The notes below the pieces were generated by a model. It saw only the letters and a program-made list of their open reading frames with translations. It had not been told where the DNA came from and did no database searches. From the NCBI RefSeq assembly GCF_033807715.1, contig NC_084587.1, forward strand, positions 14,427,017 to 14,491,016: DNA of 64,000 nucleotides. Reading direction: 5' to 3'. Position 1 is the first letter of the stretch, and each line of letters begins with the position of its first letter. Shown one piece after another: positions 1 to 12,547 of this stretch. Position numbers and translations under genes: made by a program. The stretch is from Cololabis saira (lineage: Eukaryota; Chordata; Actinopteri; Beloniformes; Belonidae).

Positions 1-626
1 TCAACTCAAGTTTTTACTCAAGTAAAAGTATAAAAGTACTGGTTTCAAAACTACTGAAAGTATAAAAGTAAAAGTAATGTGAGGGGGGAAAAAGCCATTA
101 AGGACAAAAGCCATTGAAAATGAATTCATCTTAGTATAATGCAAATATATTAAAGAACCATATATGTGTATTATTGAGCATTAACATGTGTTTCAGAGAG
201 CAGCAGATATGATGACTAGTTGCCTATAAGTATTGTAATGGTGCAAAAAGTCAAACTTCAGAGGCATGTTATCATTTATCCTAACCTTTATTGGAATGTA
301 CATCCAAGTTTAGTTGCAGGAATCTGAGGGAACGGATGTAAGAACAAAACTGGACAAGAACATCTGAAACAACCACAACCAAATTCACTCTATCCGGATG
401 GAGCAATTTAACTGGATAATTTTTTTTTTAAAGGCCGAAATGAAATAGAGTAACGAGGCTGTTTTTAAAATGTAAGGAGTAAAAAGTACAGATAATTGTG
501 TGAAAATGTAAGGAGTAAAAGTAAAAAGTCGTCTGAAAAATAATTACTCCAGTGAAGTATAGATAACCAAAATTTCTACTTAAGTAAGGTAACGAAGTAT
601 TTGTACTTTGTTACTTGACACCTCTG
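1..626 (-). mobile_element. hAT-like non-autonomous element, copy A1 (cut by window start)
   Basis: This is the reverse complement of the sequences at 13700-14777 and 60340-61032. It ends in TTGACACCTCTG at 626, the terminal inverted repeat (TIR) of that family. The other end lies outside the window. No transposase reading frame is visible. The 8-bp target duplication of copy A2 supports the hAT assignment. Confidence 0.7.
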
Positions 627-863
627 TAACGAGAAAAAAACAATCAACTTTAGATCAACGCTATTTTAGTTTAGTTTTTAGTTTTTAGTTTGTGTTCTGT
701 TTGCATTTTATAACATAAACTGGACAAACGATGAACATGTTCATAGAAATATCCCAGATTGCAGCTGTTGTCACACTGATCTGATCTGTCTGCTCATTCA
801 TTCACCACAGTGAGCATCAAACCAGAGGACCTGCAGGTGTAAGAGGCAGTTACCGCAGTGGTC
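627..863 (+). promoter_or_regulatory. Presumed TMEM134 promoter and 5' UTR stretch
   Basis: This is the single-copy-looking interval between the hAT copy and the TMEM134 start codon. No TATA box or CpG island is obvious. A possible splice acceptor (CACCACAG at 803-810) suggests the 5' UTR may begin in an earlier exon. Its role is inferred only from position. Confidence 0.3.
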
Positions 864-1861
864 ATGGCAGCGTTTACCATAGATGATGCCTTTACGTTGG
901 AGGGCGATGAGGAAGGAACTGCGTCTGACGGAGGGACGGAGGGATGGAAGTCCAGGGAAAAGGATCGAGAAGGAGAGATGACATTTGGACCTCTGACCTT
1001 CTCCAAACCTCAGACTCACTCCCTCCCTGCAGTCGCCGGCTCCTCGGACCACAGCAACCTAAAATATCAGGTGCATGTGTGTCTGTATTGAACACAACAC
1101 TGTGTGAAATTAGCTGTTTTTCACACTTTTTAACTGTCATCTACTGCTTCTTTTAGAACCTGGAAAATGAAGATGCCCTGGGCAACAACAGTAACTACTC
1201 TTTCAATAACTTCTTCAAAATCAGGTAGGTTTTGGTGGCTGAAAGCCTTTTTTGATGTGGTTGTTTTTGCCTGTTTATTCTCTGAAACGTTGTTTGTGTT
1301 CTCTTCACAGTGACCCGGCGACCCTGTCTTACTGCAGCTCTCAGTGGTCCTTCAGCACGCTGAGTTCGGTCACGCAGCTCTCTGCACACTGCTGTGGGTA
1401 AGATCAAGCTCCTCGTACACTTACTCCCGTTCCCACACTCTCACACAGAGTAACTTAAATAATACAGAGATGCTTTAAAATCATGCTTCTCAGGTGGGTG
1501 TCCCATCCGCTGGTGAAGAAAAACAGAAGAGTTGTTCTCGCTTCATTCCTCCTTCTCATCACTGGAATTGGTGAGTCATAAATATCTATTTTTCCACTTA
1601 TTAGATATAAAACGTAGAGTCTAAAGATCCAACATTCTTCTCATATTTTTGCCTTTTTTGTGATTTGTATCGCCTTTCTGATGTCACAATAATAAAGACG
1701 GACTAAAGGGATTTCTCAAAATATCATCGGTGCTTTGTGAATCCTAAAAATATGAATATTTTTTTTTTAAATCCCAGAATATAACAGTTTTTAAATGTAA
1801 ATAAAGATGATATTGCAGGTGAAACAAATATAATTCTCGAAGTCTTTAATATATATATATA

Positions 1862-1912
<51 letters not shown>

Positions 1913-4900
1913 CAGAAATAAATGGGAAGTGTCCAATTTTTTGAAGTTAGTACCCCCTCCTTTAAAGGTCTTACATATCCTAAAACCTGTTAAGTAAAGT
2001 TGTGTCTTTTCTTTTTATTCTTCTTTCTGTGTTTTGTCTTAGTTTTTGTACATTTAATAATAATTTGGTGTACTATGTTGTGTTTTTTTTAATATGAGGT
2101 TTTATTTATCCCTTTTTAAAACCTGGAACAGTGAGGACTCTCTTTTTTTTCTTTTTTTTCCCATTGGGTTCTTATTTATCTTCTTTTGGTCCAGGTGGGA
2201 CAGCTCTCAAGGCTTCACAGAATCTGAAGCACCACTGTAAATTGTTGAATTTATCGTATTTCCTGGAGGGGCTGCAGGGGGATGTGGTTAGTGCTGTCGC
2301 CTCAGTATAAAACCTTTCTGGATTTAATCTTTGCTAGGGCCTTTCAGTGTGGAGTTTGTTGTTTTTAAGGGATGAAACATCTATAAAAACTAGGTGGATG
2401 AGTGTTATTTGTAGGAAAACAGGAGGTTGCATGTGGAGCACTACGATGTCAATTAAAATAGTTAAAAAGCACAGAAGCTGCTTCATATGAGGCTTAAATC
2501 ATCCCTTTAACATTGAAAAATAAACAAACAGCTCCAGATGGTGATTAGTTTAGAGCTCACAGTTTGCTCAGCCTTGGGCCAGTCACATCCTTGGCACTCT
2601 GCTCGGTGAACTTTGTCCTTCAGATCAGCTGAATATCAACAGATCATTGCTGGATCCTCTTACTCGATTCGAGAAGATAAGTGTTGCATTCGTTAATGAA
2701 TGTGCTGATTGTCCACATATCCTCACTAATTTATATTTTATGTATTTCTCTTTTTTTAGCTCTTATTTTCACAGGCATCGTCATTCAGCTGAATCCAAAT
2801 GCAGGTAAGGAAGAGAGGAGGTAAACTACTTGTGAATTTGTTCTACAGAAGTTGCACAATCGGCCTGTTAGTCAAAGTTTATAATAAAACACAAAGACAA
2901 CAAAAAAGGAGACTTTACCTAAAAGTTAAGCTATTGACTAAGCAATAATATATTATGTTTCCTGTGAATTTAAGAGACGCAGTTCTAAATGTTGTTACTT
3001 ATAAGCTTTTCATGATTGTGTGCAGGTATAGCTTCTTTATGAGCCCATCACACAGCATGTGTTTGGTGCAGGGGAGGCTTCAACCTTTGAAAGTCAAAGT
3101 TCACCTGTTGCTCCACCTCAGAGTTTCTCAATCACTACATTTTGAAGGCTGAACTATCCTACTAGTCTCCTTTTTTTTATTCACCTGCATTTGTAGGCAA
3201 AGAACTGGAAAAACTTGCGCTGTTGTTGGTGACAATGTACAAAACAAAGTAATCATTAAAAATGAAATGAATCATCACACATGGTGTTTCTTGAGCGACA
3301 GTATAACTTACATTAGATCAATTCCATCTATTTATGTAGAAGTAATTAATAACAAAAGTAATTTCAGGGCACGATCCAAGTGTAATCCAATTTTTAGTTT
3401 TAGTTTATTGTTTTGCACAGTTTTTAAAAAAAATATACAGGAAATATCAATGATAAACACTATAGGTGCAGAAAGTAAAACTACACAAAAGTGATGGCAA
3501 ACTAATAATGCAATATATAAATAATAAAGAATAAAGACAAAAAATAAGTGTGTGTGAGTGTGCATGGGATATTGTTTTTACAACTTATATTATATATATG
3601 TCACTATGAGTGAAACACAAAAAGAACATGGATACATAAACAACAATACATTGGGAAAACAGTTACAAAACAGCAGTCAGGTGGTCCTTCAAACGTCTTT
3701 TGTAATATTTCAGAGAGGACGAGCTCTTTGCCAAGTGGGAAAAATCATTCCACAATTTAGTGCCCCTAAATCTAACCGAAAATTGACCTCTGCAAGTGAG
3801 AAATTTAGGAGGATGAAGAGCTGAGGATTGACAATTCAGTCAATATTATCATAGAATCGATTCAATGTAAACGTAGCTTGTAAAAGAGACCTGCAGATCA
3901 CAATGAATCACAAAGCAAAAACCTGGTAGAGAGGAAGCGTGTGTCTACTAACCCTGTGAAGAGCTGGTTCCTCAAGAGAGGATCCTGATGGCTGAAGGCT
4001 CGGCCTCCCAGTCTAGTTTTGGAGACTCTGAACCACGAGTAGGGCAGCAGTCTGAGACTGAAGGCTCTGTTGGGATAACATAGAACCTTGAAGTCTCCAG
4101 GCGCCAATGTATTAAAGTATGTTAAAGAATATTTTTATTCTGGATATTGGCAGTAAGCCAGTGGAGAGAAGCTTAACTTGGGGAAACATGATATCTCTTC
4201 ATGTTCTTTTCTTTTTTGTGACATTGATTGGTGATTGGTGATGGGACATGGGTCTTTACCTGGCTGACACTTAATCTAGATCAGTGTCTCCCAACCTGGG
4301 GTCCAGGCCCCCCCTGGGGGGGCGCCTGAGATCTCTGGGGGGGGCGCGAAACTTTGTCTGCTTTCAGGATATGCAGTAAAAATTATATTTGCACATGTTA
4401 AATTAAAAAAAAAATCATAATAACACACCTAATGGAATACAGTAATCCAAGTCTGTATAAACCCACTTAGAAATATTTTGGTCATTTTAAAATACTAAGT
4501 TATTTATCAGGATAAAAACGTATTATTATATCATTATTCAACATTTAATCATACTACTACCCGACAGGTTGTTAAAGGAAAAATGTAAAAAAAAATGTTG
4601 CTCTCATATTAAAAGAGACATTTTTCAGAAATATTTTTATGTCCTTGTAATTATTTTTTGTGCGTATTTTATACATTGGTGACACAAAATGAAGGTGATA
4701 AAAACAAAGTCATATGTATACAGGGTAAACCAAAGAGAAATGTATCAAAAAAAACATAATTAATGTTCATTTTTTCAATTAAAGGTTTGTAACGAATAAC
4801 TTTACTCTTTTGCTGCTAGTACGTACGGGTCGGGGGGGCCGGCTGGTCTTAGACACAAGTAGGGGGGGCTCCATTGAAAAAAGGTTGGGAACCACTGATC

Positions 4901-7900
4901 TAGATAAGTCACATCTGGGCCTCACCAGGGTTTTTGCTGATTAAGGCTCAGGTATGGCACTGATATGTGTTACATGGACTAGACGTAGCCCAAAGGTCAC
5001 ATACTGGACCAAAATACAGATTTGGTCAATATCTGGTAGCTCGTTCACTTCAGGCAGTCACCACTATTGTCCCCTTCCCACACATGTTGGTGCACCGTGG
5101 GCGAGCCTCGGTCCGCTCCAGTCTGCATTGTATCATTTCTCAGTTTAGTCTGATTTCTGTTCACAAGTGTTGTCTTCCCACTGGTCCGAATGCTGCACCA
5201 GGAGCCCCGCGACGATAGTCCGTGCTGTTATTGGTCAATATCAGTGAAGACAGAGTGTTGTGTTTCCATGACAACCAGTCTCGTCATAGCGACACACAAA
5301 CTGCGCGCTTTGACCTAGATTTGGGCCCCTTTTCTGTGTTGTTCGTTTGTACCACTTCATGTCGAAGTTCATGAACAAACGAAATAGTTGATATCAGCAA
5401 CTGGTTTTTTAATGAAGCGCGACTGCTGATGAAGGCCCTTTCTCCGTAATTTGTAGCGTTGCGTCTTCAAGCAAGGCTGTGTCTGACACAGCCATGAGGG
5501 GTTACTGTGTTCACACCGACACAAGTGAACAACACTCATGTCCAGGGGGCCTTGGGTTGACCTAAATGGCGTGAAAGCACCCTAAGTCAAAAAAGTACCA
5601 AAGAAAACCGCTGATGTGGACCCTGTGATTATATTTTAAGGATGCTACATTCTCTTACTAATCTTCGTAACTTGAGGAAGAAAACAGGGCTTTACAGTGG
5701 TGTTGATGGATCATTTTAGTGTAGCTTAAACACCTTTTTGGATGTGCACTTTTTTTTTTGTCTTTAACATGCCTTTAATTTGCTTTTCTGTCCTTTCTTG
5801 TCTCTGACTCTCTGGTCATTTGATGGACAAACTTTCATAGCAAAAAAGAGGAGACAACATAGAAAGCATTCTCAGATCAAATAAAGGATATTTGTCGAAA
5901 AATATGTCCGTAATTACCATAAAATCCTTCTGAGGACCCAATGAGCAAAAATTAAAAACAAATAATGAGGAAAAATAAAATAAAATAAAACAGCAATATT
6001 GGCCTCATGGAAAATGTTATGGGATACATGACATGAAGAAAGAAAGACAAGAAACGGGATAACATTCTTGATATGGAGTCCAGTCACATGTCTTTAGCAT
6101 AATCCACTTTCTGTCTGGATGAAGCTGTGAGGAAGAAACTTTCAGACTCATTAAGATGATATAGCTGAGAGTGAAGGCCCATTATCCCTGATTACAGTCT
6201 AATTCAGCCAGTGAATTTTTTTGCATGTCATTTACATATTCATTGTTTTTGCTTAACACTGTGAAGATGTGTAAAATCCATTTCATTTGATTCAATCCAA
6301 TGGGCTTCTGGTTCTGCATGTGTTCGGCACCATATACTGTACTTGAGCTGATTTTAGTCCTCTCAGCGGACATCAAGTCTGACTTTTGTCTTCTAAATTT
6401 ACAGCCGTTGAAAATGTTGTCATACCTTTTGAACTTGTCCACATTTTGTCATGTTATGCCTATAAAGTTAAATCTGTGTTATTTGGATTTTATGTGACCA
6501 ACGCCAATTAGCACATCATTGTTAATTGAAAAAAAAAGATAGATTGTGTTCAGGGGGGATGGTGGATTTTATCATATGGGAACAGATAATTTGTGCTGAA
6601 TACAAATAATATAATATATTACAAATAATAGCACTGACCAAAACACCTGCAGAAATACTGCAGGAATGACATAGCAGTAGTTAAATGCAGCCTTCTGTAA
6701 GCTTTAAATATCCACTGGGCTTACATCAAATACATCAAAACACAACAATAAAAAACAGTTTTCTGAACTTATCAATATGATTCTGTCCTTCACAGGATAA
6801 GTAAAATGGATCACTGCAAAAACTCAAGATCTTAACAAGAATATTTGTCTTATTTCTAGTTAAATTGTCTCATTTTAGTAAAAAAATCTCATTACACTTA
6901 AAACAAGACTCATCACTGGAAAAAACAACAATTTTCACCTATTTCAAGTAGATTTTCACTTGAAATTAGTAGAAAAATCTGCCAGTGGAACAAGATTTTT
7001 TTGCTTGTAATGAGAAGATAAATCTTGTCCCACTGGCAGATTTTCTACTTATTTCAAGTGAAAATGTACTTGAAACAGGTGAAAATTGTCAAATAAGTTA
7101 TTTTTCTGGTGTTATTTTTCTGGTGATGAATCTAAATGTTGAAATAGCAGTAAAACCACATTCATTGATGAAATGACATAAGGGATGGAAAGTTTTACAG
7201 GAGGGATGATTTTGACCGTTTTTATTTCAGGACTGATGCCATTCCCCTCATCCCCCCTCAACTCCAGTACTGGTTTTCAAACTTTAAAAAAAGAACAAAA
7301 AGTAAAATCTGAAGTGTGGCATGTGTTTGTATTCAGCCCCTCTGAGTCGATGCTTTATAGAAGCAAAGTTATGCTGCAATTACAGCTACAAGCTTTTACC
7401 AGCTTGTCACATCTAGAGACTGAAATTCTCAACTCGCAATTCGCAACTCTCTTGGTTGCTTGCCTAGTTAGTGCTTTCCTTTCCCAGCCTGTCAGTTTAG
7501 GTGGAGGCCATGTCTCGGTAGGTTTGCTGATTGATGGGCCAAACTCCTTCCATTTAGATAGATGATGATAGATGGATACTTTATTAATCCCAAAGGGAAT
7601 TTAGGATATTGATTGAACAGTGCTCCCTGAGATGTTCACAGCCTGGGACATTTATCCCTGACCTGTCTGCTGTGCTCCTTTGTTTTCATGATGCTGCTTG
7701 TTCACTAATGTCCTCACCTCCAAGGCCTTCACAGAGCAGCTGAAATTATACTGAGATTACACTCAATTGAACACACAACGTCACGGTGTTACTGCAGGGA
7801 GTTCAGTGCTAAACCAAGCTGACCTTATTATGGAATCTTCTCCTGTTTATGATTAATGAAACTGTGTCCACAGGTGTTTCCAGTGCTATTTTCTTTGTAC

Positions 7901-8109
7901 CGGGCTTTCTTCTTTTCATCCCTGGAGGTAAACTGATCATTTAATAAATTTCACTTTTCTATTTGAATTATTTTTTATCTACATTTTTTTCTCTACAGTA
8001 ACAGTCAATCCTTTTTTTTCTTCCAGTTTACCATGTAATCTATATCAGCTGTGCTGTCCGCGGGAGGAGAGGCTTCAAGTTGTTCTACCTGCCTTATTTT
8101 GAAAAATAA
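864..8109 (+). CDS. tmem134: TMEM134, transmembrane protein 134 (7 exons, 206 aa)
   Basis: Exons: 864-1070, 1157-1224, 1311-1397, 1494-1570, 2760-2804, 7874-7927 and 8027-8109. All introns are GT-AG and the frames close exactly to 207 codons. The start is the ATG at 864 (MAAFTIDDAF), which matches the FSIDDAF beginning of the human protein. Family hallmarks in order are KYQNLEN (about residues 68-74), SSQWSFST (about 101-108), HPLVKKNRRVVLASF (125-139), SSAIFFVPG (164-172) and the C-terminus FYLPYFEK. There are two hydrophobic segments (about 134-156 and 164-190) with a basic KKNRR just before the first, so this is a two-pass membrane protein; the molecular function is not established. The human protein is about 195 aa. 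Intron 5 (5.1 kb) is full of repeats. AIP follows on the same strand. Confidence 0.95.
1849..1910. repeat. (TA)n microsatellite in TMEM134 intron 4
   Basis: An almost pure AT/TA dinucleotide run with one interruption near 1861-1869. The intron around it (1571-2759) shows nothing else I can name. Confidence 0.9.
2805..3839. other. First part of TMEM134 intron 5, no gene seen
   Basis: AT-rich intronic sequence. Only short chance frames occur, and none resembles a known protein. Confidence 0.5.
3840..4205 (-). repeat. Interspersed repeat, probable LINE-type relic
   Basis: The stretch has the wording of a very common fish repeat (a 'gaggatcctgatggctgaag' type core near 3979 and a 'ccagtggagagaagc' type core near 4157). 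I recognise it as a dispersed repeat but cannot assign a family with certainty. The strand is tentative. Confidence 0.45.
4282..4897. mobile_element. hAT-like MITE (616 bp) with 8-bp target duplication
   Basis: The left end is CAGTGTCTCCCAACC and the right end is GGTTGGGAACCACTG, an imperfect TIR. The 8-bp duplication ATCTAGAT lies at 4274-4281 and 4898-4905. An 8-bp duplication with a CAGTG end is typical of hAT. G-runs flank the TIRs and no coding capacity is seen. It sits in TMEM134 intron 5. Confidence 0.85.
4906..6419. other. TMEM134 intron 5, unassigned sequence
   Basis: No gene, RNA or clear transposon end was recognised. Around 5060-5560 the sequence is GC-richer than its surroundings and may be an old repeat. 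Confidence 0.4.
6420..7745. repeat. Two blocks of a common fish dispersed repeat split by another insertion
   Basis: Blocks 6420-6545 ('gattttatgtgacc' core) and about 7270-7745 ('gtattcagcccc', 'gctgcaattacagct', 'catctagagactgaa' cores) read as parts of one dispersed fish repeat. The palindromic MITE at 6812-7150 lies between them. The assignment is from memory of the wording only. Confidence 0.45.
6812..7150. mobile_element. Palindromic MITE beginning CACTGCAAAAA
   Basis: A long internal inverted repeat: the segment around 6930-6985 (TTTCAAGTAGATTTTCACTT, then CTGCCAGTGG) is mirrored at 7034-7085. The left end, CACTG, would suit a CACTA/EnSpm-type MITE. The matching right terminus is not clear, so the right edge is approximate. 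Confidence 0.55.
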
Positions 8110-8370
8110 GATTTTATAAAACACTATTTTCACTCCATTTTTGTGTTTACTACATTAAAATGAATTTTATTTTGTTACTGTAGCAAAATATGTCACATGA
8201 TATTTTTTCTTGTCATTGTAATGACCACTACTAGCTGAACCACTCTGTGTCTCGACTTTTTCCACTAGATGGCATAACATGTATGCAGCAAAAGGAGATT
8301 GGTCCTGCCTGTGGTTTCTGTGATGTGTGAATAATGAAATTGCAATTAAAATGTTTCTGTATTTAAACTT
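8110..8370 (+). other. TMEM134 3' UTR and likely poly(A) region
   Basis: AT-rich sequence follows the TAA stop at 8107-8109. An ATTAAA hexamer at 8345-8350 is the best poly(A) signal candidate seen. Confidence 0.45.
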
Positions 8371-8756
8371 GTGTCAAGTGGATTTTTAGTGAAGCTTATT
8401 AAAAAAATGTGTTGATTCAACACTACTCAGTTAGGGAGACTTCAGAAGAAGAAGAATGTGCCCGAGCATTGATTAAATTACACAGAAATCTACCGATTAT
8501 ATTAGAAATCACTGATTCAAACGGACAGGGTTTAATAATGGCAAAAATGTAAAACCCATCTCATAAACTTTCTAGAAGTTCCTGGCAGTGAGGGGAATAT
8601 TTTATTCATATTTAACCTTATGGATGTTGCACATTTTACAGGTGCTTCAGGAACAAAAGGCAGTTTGGTATCTAGACAACATGCACAGATATGCAGTTAT
8701 GAAGCAACTATTTTAACAGCTCAACATTCTGATGCAGAACAAAAAAAAAAAACTAT

Positions 8757-8771
8757 GTATGTATGTACATA

Positions 8772-8814
<43 letters not shown>

Positions 8815-8829
8815 ATGTATGTATGTATG
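8757..8829. repeat. Compound (GT)n / (TATG)n microsatellite
   Basis: A GT dinucleotide run at about 8774-8798, bordered by TATG tetranucleotide units. Confidence 0.9.
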
Positions 8830-9687
8830 AATTGACATAATATCAAAGAGGAATGACATCAGCAGTGATCTCATTATGAGGCCATCATTCCACAGTGAAA
8901 AAACATTTAAGAGAGTTCCCAATCTTCCACGGTGTAGATGTCCCAGAATATTCACCTCAAAGTCAAGACTGTCCAACAGTGATAGTTGAAGACACTAAAC
9001 TCCTTTCATCATTCTGTTGACCACAAATACCAAATCATTCCAGGCTGAAATGTGAGGTCATCAATCTAACAGGTTCTGTAAAGGTTGAAGCTATTTAATG
9101 GCCAAGTCAAGGGGTCAGACATCAACCTGTTTTAAATGCTCCAACAGAACCTTAAGAGAACCATGCATAGATTAGAATAAATAACACAAAATAAATTAAT
9201 TAGTAAATGAGATTGAATCATTTAATTACAAAAATGTAAATTCTGAAAATGATTGTTTCAAGTTATTGCAGGTGGCTTTTAAATCCTGGGGTATTGGTTT
9301 TTCATTCACTGCTACTGCATTTTGGATAAATGTTTTTGTTCAACTGTATTTTTGTTCCACTTTTACGTTGTCGTTGGGCATTATTCAAAATTGCCAGGAT
9401 ATTTTTGCCTCTGGTAATTTATGAGGGGGACAACCTTGGAGCTTACAGCCGTCAAGACAGGAGCTGCTACAACAGGCTCCAACTGTGGGATGCCATGATC
9501 AAACTGAAACGTGAAGTAAAAAAAATATATCATTTTTTTCCCCCTCCTGAATGTGTAACAAATGAAGATTTAAAGAATCGATCGTGATGGGTTTTTTTAA
9601 TTTAAAAAAATAGACTGTAACAAAATACATCGGGCACACACAGTAGCCTATAGACAGTTTTGTGTCTTATATTTCTTATGAAAACGG
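8830..9687. other. Intergenic, no gene seen
   Basis: An open stretch at 9330-9587 has no recognisable protein similarity or splice context. The LINE relic starts just after. Confidence 0.4.
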
Positions 9688-11995
9688 ATGGGGAGAACCG
9701 TCATGAAACAGCTCACAGACGGCCTGGCAAGGATCGACCAAAGCCAACTCCCAGGGAAGTACAAGATCTGGTGCTACCAATTCACGCTCTACAGAAGGGT
9801 GATGTGGCCGCTGAAAATGAGTGAGATCCCCTCATCCACCGCAAGTAAGATGGATGGAAAAGCCAACTCATTCATCCGGAAGTGGCTGGGGCTGCCACGG
9901 TGCCTCTCTGAAACGGGTCTCTTTGGAAAGAACACCCTGCAGCTGCCACTGCAGTCCATCAGACTGGGCTACATGCCAGAAAAGACCAGGTTGGTTCTCG
10001 AGCTAAGAGAGTCCACTGACCAGCTGGTGAGGAACGCAAACGCCAAGGTTCCTACTGGCCGAAAGTGGAATGCTCAGGCTGAGGTCGACCCAGCGGTTGG
10101 TAGACTGCAACACCAAGGCCGCGTTCAGACTGCAGGCAAATCTGATTCATATCTGATTCCTTCTCATATCCGATTTTCAGGGCTGACTGTCCACACTGTT
10201 TTTAGCAAGTGTCCAAATCGCATCTGGCTCTGTTCAGACTGGGCCACATCATTGACTGATCTGACGGGTTGCCGTAGCAAGGACGTCGGAGCGGAGGCGT
10301 CACCCAGCGCGTGTATTGTGTGAAGTCATGTAATTGCGACAACAAAAACAATAACAAGATGGAGCCAGCTCACCACAGATTAATGAGGCATTTCGTTTCT
10401 TCCTCTGTCCAAGGACTGCTGTTTTCGGCATCTTCCGACTGCTCCATACCTGTAACGTAGCTCCACAACTCGAAATGGGCGGGTGGTTTGGCGCATGGTC
10501 TGGTCTGGCGTTGCGTAGAGTGACGTCACGGACAGTCAAAACCGATCTGAGTGTTTGGAGCTGTTCAGACTGAGATGCATCTGCCCAAATGCGATAATGA
10601 TCTGATATGAAACTACCTCCCGGAGGTGGTTTCGATCTGGTTTGCAAAAATCGGATCTCATGCGGTTTGGGACTGTTCAGACTTCAAAAGAGTCATCCCG
10701 TTTCAATCTGGATTGGCTAAAAATCGGATATTGGCTGGCAGTCTGAACGCGGCCCAAGAGATCGTGGGCAGAGTTCAGGCAGGAAGAGCAGGGCTAGGAT
10801 GGGGAGAGGCGCCATGCTTCTGGTCCAAGGCCAACCGCAAGGAGAGGAAGGAGATGGTGGTGGCAGAGGTGACGAGGATGGAGGAAGAGCGTTACAAGAT
10901 CAAGGCCGTGTCGCAGGGCCGACAAGGAAGCTGGACAACCTGGGAGGGAATCGCCAACCGGAACATCAGCTGGTCAGACCTGTGGAAGATTCCACAGGCA
11001 AGGCTCAGCTTCCTGATTCCCTCAACCTACGACACGCTTCCCTGTCCCCGTACCCTTCACCAGTGGTTCGGGAATGAAGAATGCTGCTCACTCTGTAATG
11101 CTCCCAACGCAAGCCTCCTTGCATATACTCTCAGGGTGTAAGATCATGCTCTCTCAGGGGCGCTACAGATGGCGCCACGACCAGTTCCTGAGAAAGCTAG
11201 CTGAGGTGCTGGAGGGGCACCGACAGGGCAACAAAGAGGCACCACCAGCAGAGAACCATACAAACTTTGTCACGGAAGGTGGGGGACGAAGATACGCCAC
11301 GCCAAGAGAAACAACAAGACCCTTTTTTCCCCGACCGAGAGTGGGACATGAGGGTGGATCTTGACAGGCAGCTTCGGTTCCCCACTGACATCACCACCAC
11401 ATCTCTCCGTCCTGACATCGTTGTGTGGTCCACCAAGGCAAGATCGGTGCACCTCATCGAGCTGACGGTTCCACTGGAGGAGGGGATTGAGGCTGCCTTT
11501 GACCGCAAGAAGGCCTAGTACTTAGAGCTATCTGCTGAGTGCCGGGAGGCGGGCTGGAAGACCACCATCTACCCAGAGATCGGATGCCGAGGCTTTGTGG
11601 GGCTGTCAACCACACGCCTCTTGAGGGATGCAGGAGTGACCGGGGGGAAGCTGAAGAAGGCGATGAAAGAGCTGGAGGAGTTTGCTGAAAAAGGAAGCTT
11701 TTGGCTCTGGCTGAGGAGGAAGGTCAAGAACTGGGGAAAGATCCACTAACCCCAACAACAGCCGCAGGGGGGAACACCTATCAGCTGCAGGGGGTGGAAG
11801 GGAGACGTCCCTGTCACTGCCCCGCCACCAGGAGACGTTCCAGGATTAAAGGGGCGAAAAGTTGATGAAAGGTGGTTCCTGGCTGATGACCCTGCAGCTG
11901 AGCCATGGGCACCAGAGGAGCTGCGACAGGCAGCAATGCCTAGCAGGAAATTCCACCTACCTGTACATCTAACTGTGTGGCTATTTTGAAGCACT
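9688..11995 (+). pseudogene. C-terminal relic of a LINE with a restriction-like endonuclease (R2/NeSL type)
   Basis: Pieces of one non-LTR retrotransposon polyprotein: 9688-10116, then 10755-11141, 11074-11364 and 11267-11518, continuing past a TAG at 11516-11518 to about 11747 (ending GSFWLWLRRK). Visible parts are the post-RT segment WLGLPRCLSETGLFGKNTLQ, a zinc-binding CxxC...HxxxxC motif (CSLCNAPNASL then HILSGC), and a restriction-like endonuclease core (RPDIVVWS...LIELTVP, a PD...E pattern). LINEs with such a C-terminal nuclease include the R2, R4 and NeSL clades. The copy is dead: a MITE splits it at 10117-10754, the frame breaks near 11120 and again near 11270-11340, and there is an in-frame stop at 11516. 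The 5' end is truncated; the tail after 11750 is presumed 3' UTR. Confidence 0.8.
10117..10754. mobile_element. Harbinger-like MITE (638 bp) nested in the LINE relic
   Basis: Perfect 17-bp TIRs, GGCCGCGTTCAGACTGC, sit at both ends. A 3-bp duplication, CAA, lies at 10114-10116 and 10755-10757. Removing the element plus one CAA restores the LINE reading frame (HQ|EIVGRV), which proves the boundaries. A 3-bp duplication and a GG-starting TIR fit PIF/Harbinger. A second, partial copy lies at 42427-42640 in inverted orientation. Confidence 0.85.
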
Positions 11996-12239
11996 TTGTG
12001 TCTTTTAACCTGTGAAAAGTGCTATAAATATAAACCTTAACATGCTATACTATATATTGTTCGCATTTAGTGGTATACTTGTCATGGTAGTAAATAGGTG
12101 ATATATAGTTTAAAAAGTTTTTTTTTAATTCCATCAACTTTCAAGAGAAATAATTCAACTTTTCTAAAACTTAATATTCATGTAAAGCATTACATTTAAA
12201 CAGCAGACATGTTTTCATCCTATCTTTGGACATGTGTAT

Positions 12240-12535
12240 ATATACGGTGAACTGTACCTACCTGTAGACATGTATATCTCTTCTTCTTCCCTCCCTTCCC
12301 TTTTCCCTTCAGGGGTCGCCACAGCGAACCAGTTGCCTCCATCTGCATCCTCTTCTCTTACCCCAACTACCTTCATGGGCTCTTTCAATACATCTATATA
12401 AACCTCCTCTTTGGCCTTCCTCTGGGCCTCCTGCCTGCCTGACAAAACTCAACTCAAAACTCAAAACTCGGCATCCTTCTACCAATATATTCACACTCTC
12501 CTCTGGACATGTCCGAACCATCTCAGATACATACA
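12240..12535 (-). pseudogene. LINE (L2-like) reverse-transcriptase C-terminal relic
   Basis: The minus-strand reading shows KVVGVREEDADGG and a following CGDP-type end, with the 'ggggtcgccacagcg' signature at about 12313. This is the familiar 3' end of L2-like fish LINEs. It is short, frame-broken and non-functional. Confidence 0.65.
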
Positions 12536-12547
12536 TACATAGCAAAC

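Noticed and set aside
7185..7565. 126-codon frame in TMEM134 intron 5
   Set aside because: It lies in a dispersed repeat; no domain, splice or start evidence.
9330..9587. 85-codon frame upstream of the LINE relic
   Set aside because: No similarity to LINE proteins or any other family; probably chance.
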